A stretch of 5,576 nt of DNA from JAGOUY01 sp964541725 (GTDB taxonomy: Bacteria > Patescibacteriota > Patescibacteriia > 2-12-FULL-60-25): positions 1-5,576 of the forward strand of contig CAZIQG010000065.1 of NCBI GenBank assembly GCA_964541725.1, given 5' to 3'. Position numbers and translations under genes: made by a program. Below the pieces are notes generated by a model that did not search any database, was not told where the DNA came from, and saw only the letters and a program-made list of their open reading frames with translations. How positions within the stretch are numbered: the first letter of the stretch is position 1; each line of letters opens with the position of its first letter. Shown one piece after another: positions 1-5,557 of this stretch.

Positions 1-2
1 AT

Positions 3-572
3 TGGAGTGTCTCGTTGCGTGATGCGCGTGGGCGAGCGTATCAGGATCCAGCCTTGCTTGGAGCCTTTGATGCGACGCATTTTGTGGTTATCGCGATTAC
101 GTCTGACCGACGTGTGATCTTATCTGTGGCACGGACGGGTACTATTCGTGAGATCGCAAACGTATCTGAAGCCACGATGCCCTTGTCTGTGCAAGGCGGG
201 AAGCTTTGGTTGGTAGAGTTGCCGTTGCAAGAGGGGATTGAGATGTCTCCGGTGGGTCCTTCGTCTGTATGGTCGCTCGCGATGGACGGAGCAACATCGA
301 CGCGGGTTTTGGATGAGCGGATAAATACGATTGTGACGAATGTGGTTGCTCAAGGTTCAGCGGTCGTGTTTGCGAGTGATACGCCAGATATGCGGTGGGT
401 GCAGGCGGGAGTGTTATCTGAGCCCGTCGCAGGGAAGCCGCTTGGATGGATTTCTGGACCACGTCTCGTTTTTGTTCAGAAAAACAAGCTGTGTATAGCC
501 TCCTCGCCTCAATCCTCTCAGTGCGGTCCTGAGATTCCACCAGGACTGGTTTTGGTAGACGTTATTCCTTGA
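3..572 (+). CDS. C-terminal part of a beta-propeller-like protein of unknown function (5' end outside window)
   Basis: The reading frame is open from the first complete codon to a TGA stop, giving 189 residues. A TTG at 15 could in principle start it, but the frame continues upstream and no ribosome site precedes that TTG, so I treat the gene as cut by the window edge. The visible part is rich in short alternating hydrophobic strands separated by Gly/Asp/Ser turns, for example HFVVIAI-TSDRRVILSVA, GGKLWLVELP, SSVWSLAMDG, GSAVVFASD, GPRLVFVQKNKLCIAS. That pattern repeats roughly every 40-50 residues, as in WD40/TolB-like propeller blades. Two cysteines near the C-terminus (KLCIAS and SQCGP) lie about ten residues apart and could pair if the protein is extracytoplasmic. 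I see no catalytic motif and do not recognise a family. The small membrane-protein gene follows after 23 bases, so the two are probably co-transcribed. That it is a real gene is fairly sure; the propeller fold is an inference. Confidence 0.72.
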   Translation, partial: WSVSLRDARGRAYQDPALLGAFDATHFVVIAITSDRRVILSVARTGTIREIANVSEATMPLSVQGGKLWLVELPLQEGIEMSPVGPSSVWSLAMDGATSTRVLDERINTIVTNVVAQGSAVVFASDTPDMRWVQAGVLSEPVAGKPLGWISGPRLVFVQKNKLCIASSPQSSQCGPEIPPGLVLVDVIP

Positions 573-595
573 TTCTTCTCTCACTCTCCTTTGAT

Positions 596-796
596 ATGCC
601 TGAACCAACCCTAGCTTCTACGCCACGTCATTTGCATGTGTTTTTATGGTTAGGCGGGGTTGCTCTCGTTGCAAGTCTTCTTTTTCCTTTATTTTTAGCC
701 CAACACGTTCGTTCTGAACGGGCGCGTTTAGCCTCGTGTGAGCGCCAGGAACGGCTTGATTGTGAGCCGTCTGCTCTCTGGTTATTGATGAAGTAG
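596..796 (+). CDS. small single-pass membrane protein, unknown function
   Basis: A 66-residue protein if started at the ATG at 596. An in-frame TTG at 569, overlapping the previous stop as TTGA, would add nine residues; I prefer the ATG because neither start has a Shine-Dalgarno motif and ATG is the commoner codon. Residues 1-13 are short and polar. Residues about 14-36 (VFLWLGGVALVASLLFPLFLAQ) form one clear transmembrane segment. A charged tail, RSERARLASCERQERLDCEP, follows, with cysteines at about 48 and 56. The extra basic residues just after the membrane segment suggest the C-terminus stays in the cytoplasm, but this is weak because the N-terminal side also carries Arg and His. I recognise no family. 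It could act with the protein encoded just upstream. The main doubt is whether so short a frame is translated; the clean membrane segment in a tight gene cluster argues that it is. Confidence 0.5.
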   Translation: MPEPTLASTPRHLHVFLWLGGVALVASLLFPLFLAQHVRSERARLASCERQERLDCEPSALWLLMK

Positions 797-812
797 CCTT
801 TTTGTGTAAAAA
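785..812 (+). promoter_or_regulatory. weak candidate promoter before aspS
   Basis: TTGATG at 785-790 matches four of six bases of the sigma-70 -35 consensus. It is followed after 16 bases by TAAAAA at 807-812 as a possible -10. Transcription would begin near 819-820 and leave a leader of about 20 bases before the aspS ATG. The -35 lies inside the end of the preceding small gene. Consensus hexamers of this quality arise often by chance, so this is only a pointer to where a promoter could sit in the largest gap of the window. Confidence 0.2.
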
Positions 813-840
813 TCCCTGAATAACGCCTAATTCCTATCCT

Positions 841-2235
841 ATGTCACGTATCACGGCTCTCGAGACGGTAAAATATATTGGTGAACCTGTCCTTATCAAG
901 GGTTGGGTGAATACCCGTCGTGATATGGGAAAGTTGGCTTTTATTGACCTGCGTGACCGGTCTGGCATGGTTCAGGTGATTTTGCATCCGGCGGAGTTGG
1001 ATGAAGCATCTAAAGAAGTCATGAAGGAATTGCGGAGTGAGTTTTGTTTGGAAATTCATGGCGTAGTGCAAAAACGTGGAGAGAAACAAATCAATCCCAA
1101 TGTCCCAACGGGAACGGTTGAGGTGGTGGCTAAAAAGGTCGTCGTACTTAACCCTTCTAAGACCTTGCCCTTCGAGATTGAAGACACGAGTAAGGTGAGT
1201 GAAGAGTTGCGTTTGAAGTATCGGTATTTGGATTTGCGCTCCTCACGCATGCAGCGAAATTTGCGGTTGCGTGACCAAATTATCTCGTTCTTTCGTGAGT
1301 ACATGCACGCCAATGAGTTTGTCGAAATTGAGACACCGATTTTGATGAAGGGTACGCCCGAAGGATCGCGTGAATATGTGGTACCTTCGCGTGTGCATGC
1401 GGGACAGTTTTACGTTTTGCCGCAATCACCGCAACAATTTAAGCAATTGTGTATGGTGGCAGGGTTTGAGCGGTATTTTCAGATCGCTCGGTGTTTTCGT
1501 GATGAGGATTTGCGTGGAGACCGTCAACCTGAATTCGCTCAGCTAGACTTTGAGATGTCATTTGTCACGCAAGAGGATATCCTGCAATACACGGAAGCCA
1601 TGTTTATTGCGATGGTTGAGAAATTGTTTCCAGAAAAACGGATTTCTTCTCGCCCCTTCCCTCGTTTGACGTATGCGGAAAGTATGGAGAAGTATGGGAA
1701 TGATAAGCCAGACTTGCGGGTGAATAAAGAAGATCCAAATGAATTGGCGTTTGCTTGGGTGTTGGATTTTCCTATGTTTGAAGTAGACGAAGAAGGAGGA
1801 ATTGCGGCCAAGCACCATCCATTTTGTTCGATTAAGGACGAAGACCGCGAGAAATTCATGAAGGGAGAGGACTTGATGTCGATTCGTGCGAATGCGTATG
1901 ACTTGGTGTTGAATGGGTATGAGTTGAGTTCTGGCAGTATTCGCATCCATGAACGCGCGTTACAGGAACGGATCTTTGAATTGCTTGGTATTTCTCCTGA
2001 AGAACAGCAAGCGCGTTTTGGACATATGTTAGAGGCGTTTACGTTTGGTGCGCCTCCACACGGAGGGTTTGCTCCAGGAATTGATCGGATTGTGATGTTG
2101 ATGGCGGGTGAACCAACGATCCGTGAAGTGACGGCCTTTCCAAAAGACGGCGCGGCGCGTGATTTGATGATGGGGGCTCCCTCTCCGCTCGAAGCGAAGC
2201 GATTGAAGGAAGCGCATATCAAAACCGACGTTTAA
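841..2235 (+). CDS. aspS: aspartate--tRNA ligase, bacterial type lacking the GAD insertion domain
   Basis: This cytoplasmic class IIb synthetase charges tRNA-Asp with aspartate using ATP. Residues about 17-105 are the OB-fold anticodon-binding domain (GWVNTRRDMG, FIDLRDRSGMVQV). The linker carries the hallmark RYLDLR (128-133). Motif 1 is around 158-170. The flipping loop TPEG is at 172-175, followed by EYVVPSRVH and QSPQQFKQL. Motif 2 is FRDEDLRGDRQPEF at 219-232. Motif 3 is GAPPHGGFAPGIDRIVML at 403-420. All of these read as the bacterial subfamily. The protein has 464 residues where bacterial AspRS usually has about 590. The difference lies between GNDKPDLR (286-293) and ELAFAWVLDFPMFE (301-314), where the GAD domain normally sits and only about seven residues remain. 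The frame is intact, so this is a natural short form and not a frameshift. Met29 and Lys82 align with E. coli Leu30 and Lys81, which favours a discriminating, tRNA-Asp-only enzyme. The ATG at 841 fits the N-terminal domain exactly; the leader is pyrimidine-rich without a Shine-Dalgarno motif. scpA starts eight bases after the stop. Confidence 0.97.
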   Translation: MSRITALETVKYIGEPVLIKGWVNTRRDMGKLAFIDLRDRSGMVQVILHPAELDEASKEVMKELRSEFCLEIHGVVQKRGEKQINPNVPTGTVEVVAKKVVVLNPSKTLPFEIEDTSKVSEELRLKYRYLDLRSSRMQRNLRLRDQIISFFREYMHANEFVEIETPILMKGTPEGSREYVVPSRVHAGQFYVLPQSPQQFKQLCMVAGFERYFQIARCFRDEDLRGDRQPEFAQLDFEMSFVTQEDILQYTEAMFIAMVEKLFPEKRISSRPFPRLTYAESMEKYGNDKPDLRVNKEDPNELAFAWVLDFPMFEVDEEGGIAAKHHPFCSIKDEDREKFMKGEDLMSIRANAYDLVLNGYELSSGSIRIHERALQERIFELLGISPEEQQARFGHMLEAFTFGAPPHGGFAPGIDRIVMLMAGEPTIREVTAFPKDGAARDLMMGAPSPLEAKRLKEAHIKTDV

Positions 2236-2243
2236 GCTTGGCC

Positions 2244-2945
2244 ATGGCCTATACGATTCAAGTAGAGAATTTTGAAGGGCCATTAGACCTGTTGCTTCAG
2301 CTTGTTGAAGGCGAGAAGATGGAGATTACGGATATTTCGCTCGTCCAGGTGACGGAGCCGTTTTTGCGGTATATGGAAGAGCGGCGGGGGAAGATGCCTC
2401 CAGAAGAGTTGGCGGATTTTTTGTTGGTCGCGGCCAAGCTTGTGTATTTAAAATCAAAAGCCTTGGTACCCACGTTGGAGCTGGATGCGGAATTGGAAGG
2501 GCCGGATTTAGCCGCGCAATTACGAACCTATCAAGCGTTTGTGGTGGCTGCCAAGCATCTGCAAGCTTTGTCGGCTGAAGGCGTTCGATCGTTTAGTCAT
2601 CCGCGACGGATGGTGACCATGGAAGATGTTCGTTTTGTTGCTCCTCAGATTACCAAGGAAGATCTTAAGAGCTTGTTCGCGCAGGTTGTGCGTCGTCTTG
2701 AGCCGATCGTGCGTCTTCCGCAAGCGGCGATTGAACGAGTGATGACCCTAGAAGAGAAGATGTCGCAACTGGTTGAGCGTGTGCGTGTGGCGGTCACCAC
2801 GTCGTTTCGTGCCATGGCGCATGAAGCGACGTCGCGGGCAGAATTGATCGTGACCTTTTTAGCGATGCTCGAACTTGCCAAACAACGGACGATTTCTGTG
2901 AAGCAGGATGAGTTATTTGAAGATATCCATATTTCTCATGTATGA
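2244..2945 (+). CDS. scpA: segregation and condensation protein A (kleisin subunit of SMC-ScpAB)
   Basis: ScpA is the kleisin that bridges the two heads of the SMC ATPase dimer and, with ScpB, helps compact and separate chromosomes on the nucleoid. At 233 residues it has the usual family length. The N-terminal SMC-neck-binding region is textbook: FEGPLDLLLQLVE at about 10-22, then ITDISLVQVTEPFLRYM at 28-44. LLVAAKLVYLKSKALVP (60-76) matches the conserved helix of the family. The middle (about 80-170) is the variable, ScpB-binding linker. The C-terminal winged helix holds TFLAMLELAKQRTISVKQDELFEDI (204-228), which binds an SMC head. I chose the ATG at 2244 over a TTG two codons earlier (2238) because the FEGPLDLLL motif normally lies within about ten residues of the start. 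It begins eight bases after aspS and its last bases (ATGA) overlap the scpB start, so the scp pair is probably translationally coupled. No smc gene is in the window. Confidence 0.96.
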   Translation: MAYTIQVENFEGPLDLLLQLVEGEKMEITDISLVQVTEPFLRYMEERRGKMPPEELADFLLVAAKLVYLKSKALVPTLELDAELEGPDLAAQLRTYQAFVVAAKHLQALSAEGVRSFSHPRRMVTMEDVRFVAPQITKEDLKSLFAQVVRRLEPIVRLPQAAIERVMTLEEKMSQLVERVRVAVTTSFRAMAHEATSRAELIVTFLAMLELAKQRTISVKQDELFEDIHISHV

Positions 2946-3502
2946 CGCTTGATGCTCAATTGGAAGCGGTTCTCTTTGCGATCGGTGGATCGATGACGAT
3001 CCGTCGCTTAGGGGAGGTTCTACAACGCCCTGCTTCAGAGATTGAAGCGGCCTTGTTGACGTTGGATGCTCGATTAGCCTTTGGAAGTGGTTTGCAGGTT
3101 ACTCGTCATGGAAATGATGTTGAGCTTGTGACGCAGCCTGAGGCGGCGGAGTGGGTGCGGAGTGTGGCAAAGGTGGAAGCGCAAGCGGAATTTTCTAAAG
3201 CGGCCTTGGAAACATTGTCTATTTTGGCGTATCGAGGTCCCCTCACGCGCCCTGAACTTGAGCAGATTCGTGGTGTACAATCGGCGATTATTTTGCGTAA
3301 TTTGATGTTGCGTGGGGTAGTAGAAGCGCGTGAAGAATCTCGCCTTGGACAGCCGGTCTATCAAGTTACGATGGAATTTATTAAGCATTTAGGTCTTACA
3401 GGCCTTGAAGAACTCCCCGACTTTTCTTCTTTGCACGCCCATCCAACCGTTGAACAAGTATTAGACCAATTAGGAAAGACGCAGGAAATTCCTAAAGCCT
3501 AA
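2942..3502 (+). CDS. scpB: segregation and condensation protein B (winged-helix dimer of SMC-ScpAB)
   Basis: ScpB forms a homodimer that binds the central part of ScpA and stabilises the SMC-kleisin ring. The 186-residue product is of normal length. The first winged helix covers about residues 5-75, beginning with QLEAVLFAIGGSMTIRRLGEVL and including LQVTRHGNDVELVTQPE. The second covers about 83-160 with the family signature FSKAALETLSILAYRGPLTR (84-103), then IRGVQSAIILRNLMLRGVV and a GQPVYQVTMEFIKHLGLTGLEELPDF ending like typical ScpB proteins. Residues 162-186 form a short polar tail. The start ATG shares bases with the scpA stop (ATGA), and there is no Shine-Dalgarno motif, so ribosomes finishing scpA probably re-initiate here. 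This would keep the two partners at matched levels. A possible mRNA hairpin lies within the first 25 codons (2983-3006). Confidence 0.96.
   Translation: MTLDAQLEAVLFAIGGSMTIRRLGEVLQRPASEIEAALLTLDARLAFGSGLQVTRHGNDVELVTQPEAAEWVRSVAKVEAQAEFSKAALETLSILAYRGPLTRPELEQIRGVQSAIILRNLMLRGVVEAREESRLGQPVYQVTMEFIKHLGLTGLEELPDFSSLHAHPTVEQVLDQLGKTQEIPKA
2983..3006 (+). other. possible 10-bp mRNA hairpin early in scpB
   Basis: GGATCG (2987-2992) and CGATCC (2997-3002) form a perfect six-base inverted repeat around the tetraloop ATGA. In RNA the stem extends outward through two G-U pairs and two G-C pairs to about ten pairs (2983-2992 with 2997-3006). It lies about 40 bases inside scpB, just past the ATGA overlap, and encodes part of GGSMTIRR. 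There is no T-run after it, so it is not a terminator. It could slow ribosomes or shield the coupled start, or it could be chance. Confidence 0.3.
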
Positions 3503-3524
3503 TCCATCTGCTACTATTCCCTCC

Positions 3525-4481
3525 ATGTTTGCTGAATCCTTTGTCGCGCTTGCGAGTTTGTTTACCTTTCGTGAGGCGCGTATGCCGGTGGCGCAGCCGA
3601 TGGTGACGCAGTCTTTGCCTGTGGCGCGCTATATCCCTGGTCCACGGCCACCGACGAAAAAAGATCTGAACTCATTTGGGATTGAAACGACGGCTCGAGC
3701 AGCGGTTGTGATGGATGTAACGAGTGGGGAAATTCTCTATGAAAAAAATGCCGAAGCGACCTATCCGATTGCAAGTTTGACCAAGCTAGTGACTGCAATG
3801 ACGTTGTTAGATCAGAAACCAAACATGGATGAGGTGATTACGATTTTGCGCGAAGATGATCCAAAAGAAGGTAAACCAGTTTTTCCGACGGGTGAGCAAT
3901 TTACCCGCGAAGAACTCTTAAAATCTTTGTTGATTGGGTCGGTGAATATTGCGGGGAATGCGCTGGCTCGGGCAGGCGGGGGAATGGAGCCATTTGTCGC
4001 TGCGATGAATGTTAAAGCACAGCGATTAGGAATGCACCGTACGCATTTACTTGAACCCACGGGTTTAAATAGTGATAATCAAGCCTCGGCGCATGATGTG
4101 GCGATTGCCTTGCGGGCGGCACTTCATTATCCAGAGATCCGGGCTATTACGAAGACCTCAAAAATTGAATTGATCGGACGGGCGACAGGTAAGCCATATC
4201 CGCTTGATAGCACGAATCTGCTTTTAAGTTCTTTTCTAAATAAAAATCCTTATAAGATTGTGGCAGGGAAAACGGGATCATTACCAGAGGCTGGGTATTG
4301 TTTGGCTCAGGCAACTCAGGATCGGCAAGGACATGAAGTGATTGTGGTCGTGTTGGGCAGCGATAACCATTTTTCTCGCTTTCAAGATGCAAAGGCGCTC
4401 ACGTTCTGGACATTTGAACAGTTTAGCTGGCCGGAGAAGGGTTCTGCGCAAGCCGCTTTGCCGGTAGCCGTGTTGCCATAA
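3525..4481 (+). CDS. serine-type D-alanyl-D-alanine carboxypeptidase (DacA/PBP5-like, peptidase S11)
   Basis: The enzyme removes the terminal D-Ala from peptidoglycan pentapeptides outside the cytoplasmic membrane and so limits cross-linking. The whole penicillin-binding active site is visible: SLTK (Ser84 nucleophile, Lys87), SVN (139-141) and KTG (249-251). Flanking S11-type sequence includes AVVMDVTSGEILYEKNA, YPIASLTKLVTAM, FTREELLKSLLIGSVNIAGNALA, FVAAMNVKAQRLGM and EPTGLNSDN. At 318 residues it ends soon after the catalytic domain and lacks the PBP5 C-terminal beta domain and amphipathic membrane anchor, so it may be a minimal soluble or N-anchored form. The N-terminus is odd: FVALASLF (6-13) is the only hydrophobic stretch, with no basic residues before it, followed by a Pro-rich linker (about 21-45). 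A start at Met20 (ATG at 3582), preceded by GAGG at good spacing, would remove that stretch and leave no export signal, so I keep 3525. The gene begins 22 bases after scpB. Similar S11 enzymes can act as endopeptidases. Confidence 0.9.
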   Translation: MFAESFVALASLFTFREARMPVAQPMVTQSLPVARYIPGPRPPTKKDLNSFGIETTARAAVVMDVTSGEILYEKNAEATYPIASLTKLVTAMTLLDQKPNMDEVITILREDDPKEGKPVFPTGEQFTREELLKSLLIGSVNIAGNALARAGGGMEPFVAAMNVKAQRLGMHRTHLLEPTGLNSDNQASAHDVAIALRAALHYPEIRAITKTSKIELIGRATGKPYPLDSTNLLLSSFLNKNPYKIVAGKTGSLPEAGYCLAQATQDRQGHEVIVVVLGSDNHFSRFQDAKALTFWTFEQFSWPEKGSAQAALPVAVLP

Positions 4482-4497
4482 GCATGAAGCGGCTTGC
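4448..4497 (+). repeat. 11-bp perfect inverted repeat spanning the carboxypeptidase stop and glycosyltransferase start
   Basis: GCAAGCCGCTT at 4448-4458 is the exact reverse complement of AAGCGGCTTGC at 4487-4497. In RNA the stem can extend inward by two G-U pairs, one of which uses bases of the glycosyltransferase start codon (4484-4486). The loop of about 28 bases contains the upstream stop codon. The right arm covers codons 2-5 of the downstream gene. No T-run follows closely enough for an intrinsic terminator (the next bases are CTTTGATTT). The placement would suit control of translation initiation: closed when the RNA is free, opened by ribosomes finishing the upstream gene. The repeat is seen directly; the role is inferred. 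Confidence 0.5.
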
Positions 4498-5557
4498 CTT
4501 TGATTTACGCTGTTTGCCTGCGGATGGTTCGCCGGGGGCGGGGATTGCTCACGCGGCTCGTGAGCTTTTTTGTGCGTGTGCAGAGGAAGCGTCCACGTTT
4601 GGAATGGAGTGTATTGGATATGTGATGGGGGATGCGCACATTTCTGGTCGAGGTATCGTGAGACGATTGTCGATTTCTGTGAGGGGATCGATTCCCCGAT
4701 CATCGCGGCAACAATTGTGGCGTGCGGTTCGTGAAGATACATGTGACGCAATGCTCGCTTCAACGGGTTCTGTATCTATCGGATGTCCTGTGCCTGCTTT
4801 TGTGTGGGTGCATGATGTAGAGATTTTTTCCCGTCCGGAATGGTTTCCGCAATCTCGACTTCAGCGTTATTTTACGACGCACGTCTTTTTACGGAGTCTC
4901 AAGCGTGCTCGACATGTTTTTTGTGTGAGTGAGGATACGAGAAATAACGTGCTTCGATTGGTTCCGGGTCTCAAGGCACGAATGAGTGTTACATATGAAG
5001 GGGTAGAGGTTCCTGCTGTTATCAAGACGTGGGAGGAACGATGTGACCAAGTCGTCATCATGGGAACGGTGGAACCTCGCAAGAATATTTCTTTTATTTC
5101 TGAACTGTGGCCGGAGGCATGTCGACGTGTTTTGAGACCAGTCAAGCTCGTGATTGCGGGGAAGGATGGATGGGGGAGCGTGGAGATACCTCAAAAGAAA
5201 AATATCACCCGCCTTCGACATGTTTCTGACGTACAACGGGATACGTTGATGGCGGAGTCTCGGCTGGTCTTGGTTCCGTCGTGGCATGAGGGGTTTGGCA
5301 GGGTGGCGTTAGAAGCGATGGCGCAGGGGGTGCCGGTGATTGCCAGTAATAAAGGCGCGCATCCAGAAGTAGTAGGGGAAGGGGGGATCTTGCTTGACCC
5401 GACTAACCGGGAGGGTTGGATTGAGGCGGTAGGGCGTTTATTAACGAATCAGGATGAATGGCGCCAGATGCAGCAACGAGGGCGTGCCCGGGCCCAATTT
5501 TTCTCTTGGAAAGATGTGGCGGAGGGGATGCTTGCCGTAATAGCTAAGAGTTGCTAA
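4484..5557 (+). CDS. family 4 glycosyltransferase (GT-B fold, retaining)
   Basis: This probably cytoplasmic or membrane-associated enzyme transfers a sugar from a nucleotide-sugar donor, likely to a cell-surface glycan or its lipid-linked precursor; donor and acceptor cannot be read from the sequence. It has 357 residues, normal for GT4. The N-terminal Rossmann half starts at once with the strand MKRLAFDLRCLP and a Gly-containing loop (GAGIAHAARELF, 18-29) and includes VWVHDVEIF (107-115) and HVFCVSEDTRNNVLR (144-158). The C-terminal donor-binding half has GTVEPRKNI (194-202, with the Arg-Lys pair that contacts phosphates), LVIAGKDGWG (222-231) and the EX7E signature as Glu269-GFGRVAL-Glu277 in SWHEGFGRVALEAMAQGVPV. 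GAHPEVVGEGGILLDP (291-306) completes the site. A C-terminal helix, FFSWKDVAEGMLAVI, crosses back as is usual. There is no transmembrane segment. It starts two bases after the carboxypeptidase stop without a Shine-Dalgarno motif, so translation is probably coupled; an inverted repeat encloses this start. The end is complete within the window. Confidence 0.93.
   Translation: MKRLAFDLRCLPADGSPGAGIAHAARELFCACAEEASTFGMECIGYVMGDAHISGRGIVRRLSISVRGSIPRSSRQQLWRAVREDTCDAMLASTGSVSIGCPVPAFVWVHDVEIFSRPEWFPQSRLQRYFTTHVFLRSLKRARHVFCVSEDTRNNVLRLVPGLKARMSVTYEGVEVPAVIKTWEERCDQVVIMGTVEPRKNISFISELWPEACRRVLRPVKLVIAGKDGWGSVEIPQKKNITRLRHVSDVQRDTLMAESRLVLVPSWHEGFGRVALEAMAQGVPVIASNKGAHPEVVGEGGILLDPTNREGWIEAVGRLLTNQDEWRQMQQRGRARAQFFSWKDVAEGMLAVIAKSC

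Noticed and set aside
142..540. Minus-strand frame of 132 codons opposite the first gene
   Set aside because: Composition is unlike a folded protein, there is no start signal, and the plus-strand frame shows regular beta-strand patterning.
797..840. TTTTT-GTGT-AAAAA in the aspS upstream gap as a possible terminator
   Set aside because: The stem is five A-T pairs only, with no G/C core and no trailing T-run.
1539..2222. A 227-codon open frame on the minus strand opposite aspS, the longest antisense frame here
   Set aside because: It lies wholly within a certain gene, and its serine- and asparagine-rich product has no recognisable motif. It is a shadow of aspS codon usage.
2234..2249. AAGCTT followed by a GGCCATGGCC palindrome around the scpA start, resembling joined cloning sites
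   Set aside because: The flanking aspS and scpA sequences continue naturally and both sites are short. The palindrome has no loop and cannot form a useful hairpin. It is most likely coincidence.
2933..2953. Possible reassignment of TGA to glycine, as in some Candidate Phyla Radiation groups
   Set aside because: TGA ends scpA exactly where scpB begins, and it also ends the first gene. No conserved glycine position uses TGA, so the standard code holds.
4683..4701. Small inverted repeat GGGGA-TCGAT-TCCCC, with an alternative GATCG/CGATC pairing, inside the glycosyltransferase gene
   Set aside because: Five-base arms in coding sequence are expected by chance, and no regulatory placement stands out.
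4281..4763. A 160-codon minus-strand frame across the carboxypeptidase/glycosyltransferase junction
   Set aside because: It is fully covered by two genes with complete family motifs, and its product is low-complexity and His/Pro/Gln-rich with no domain.
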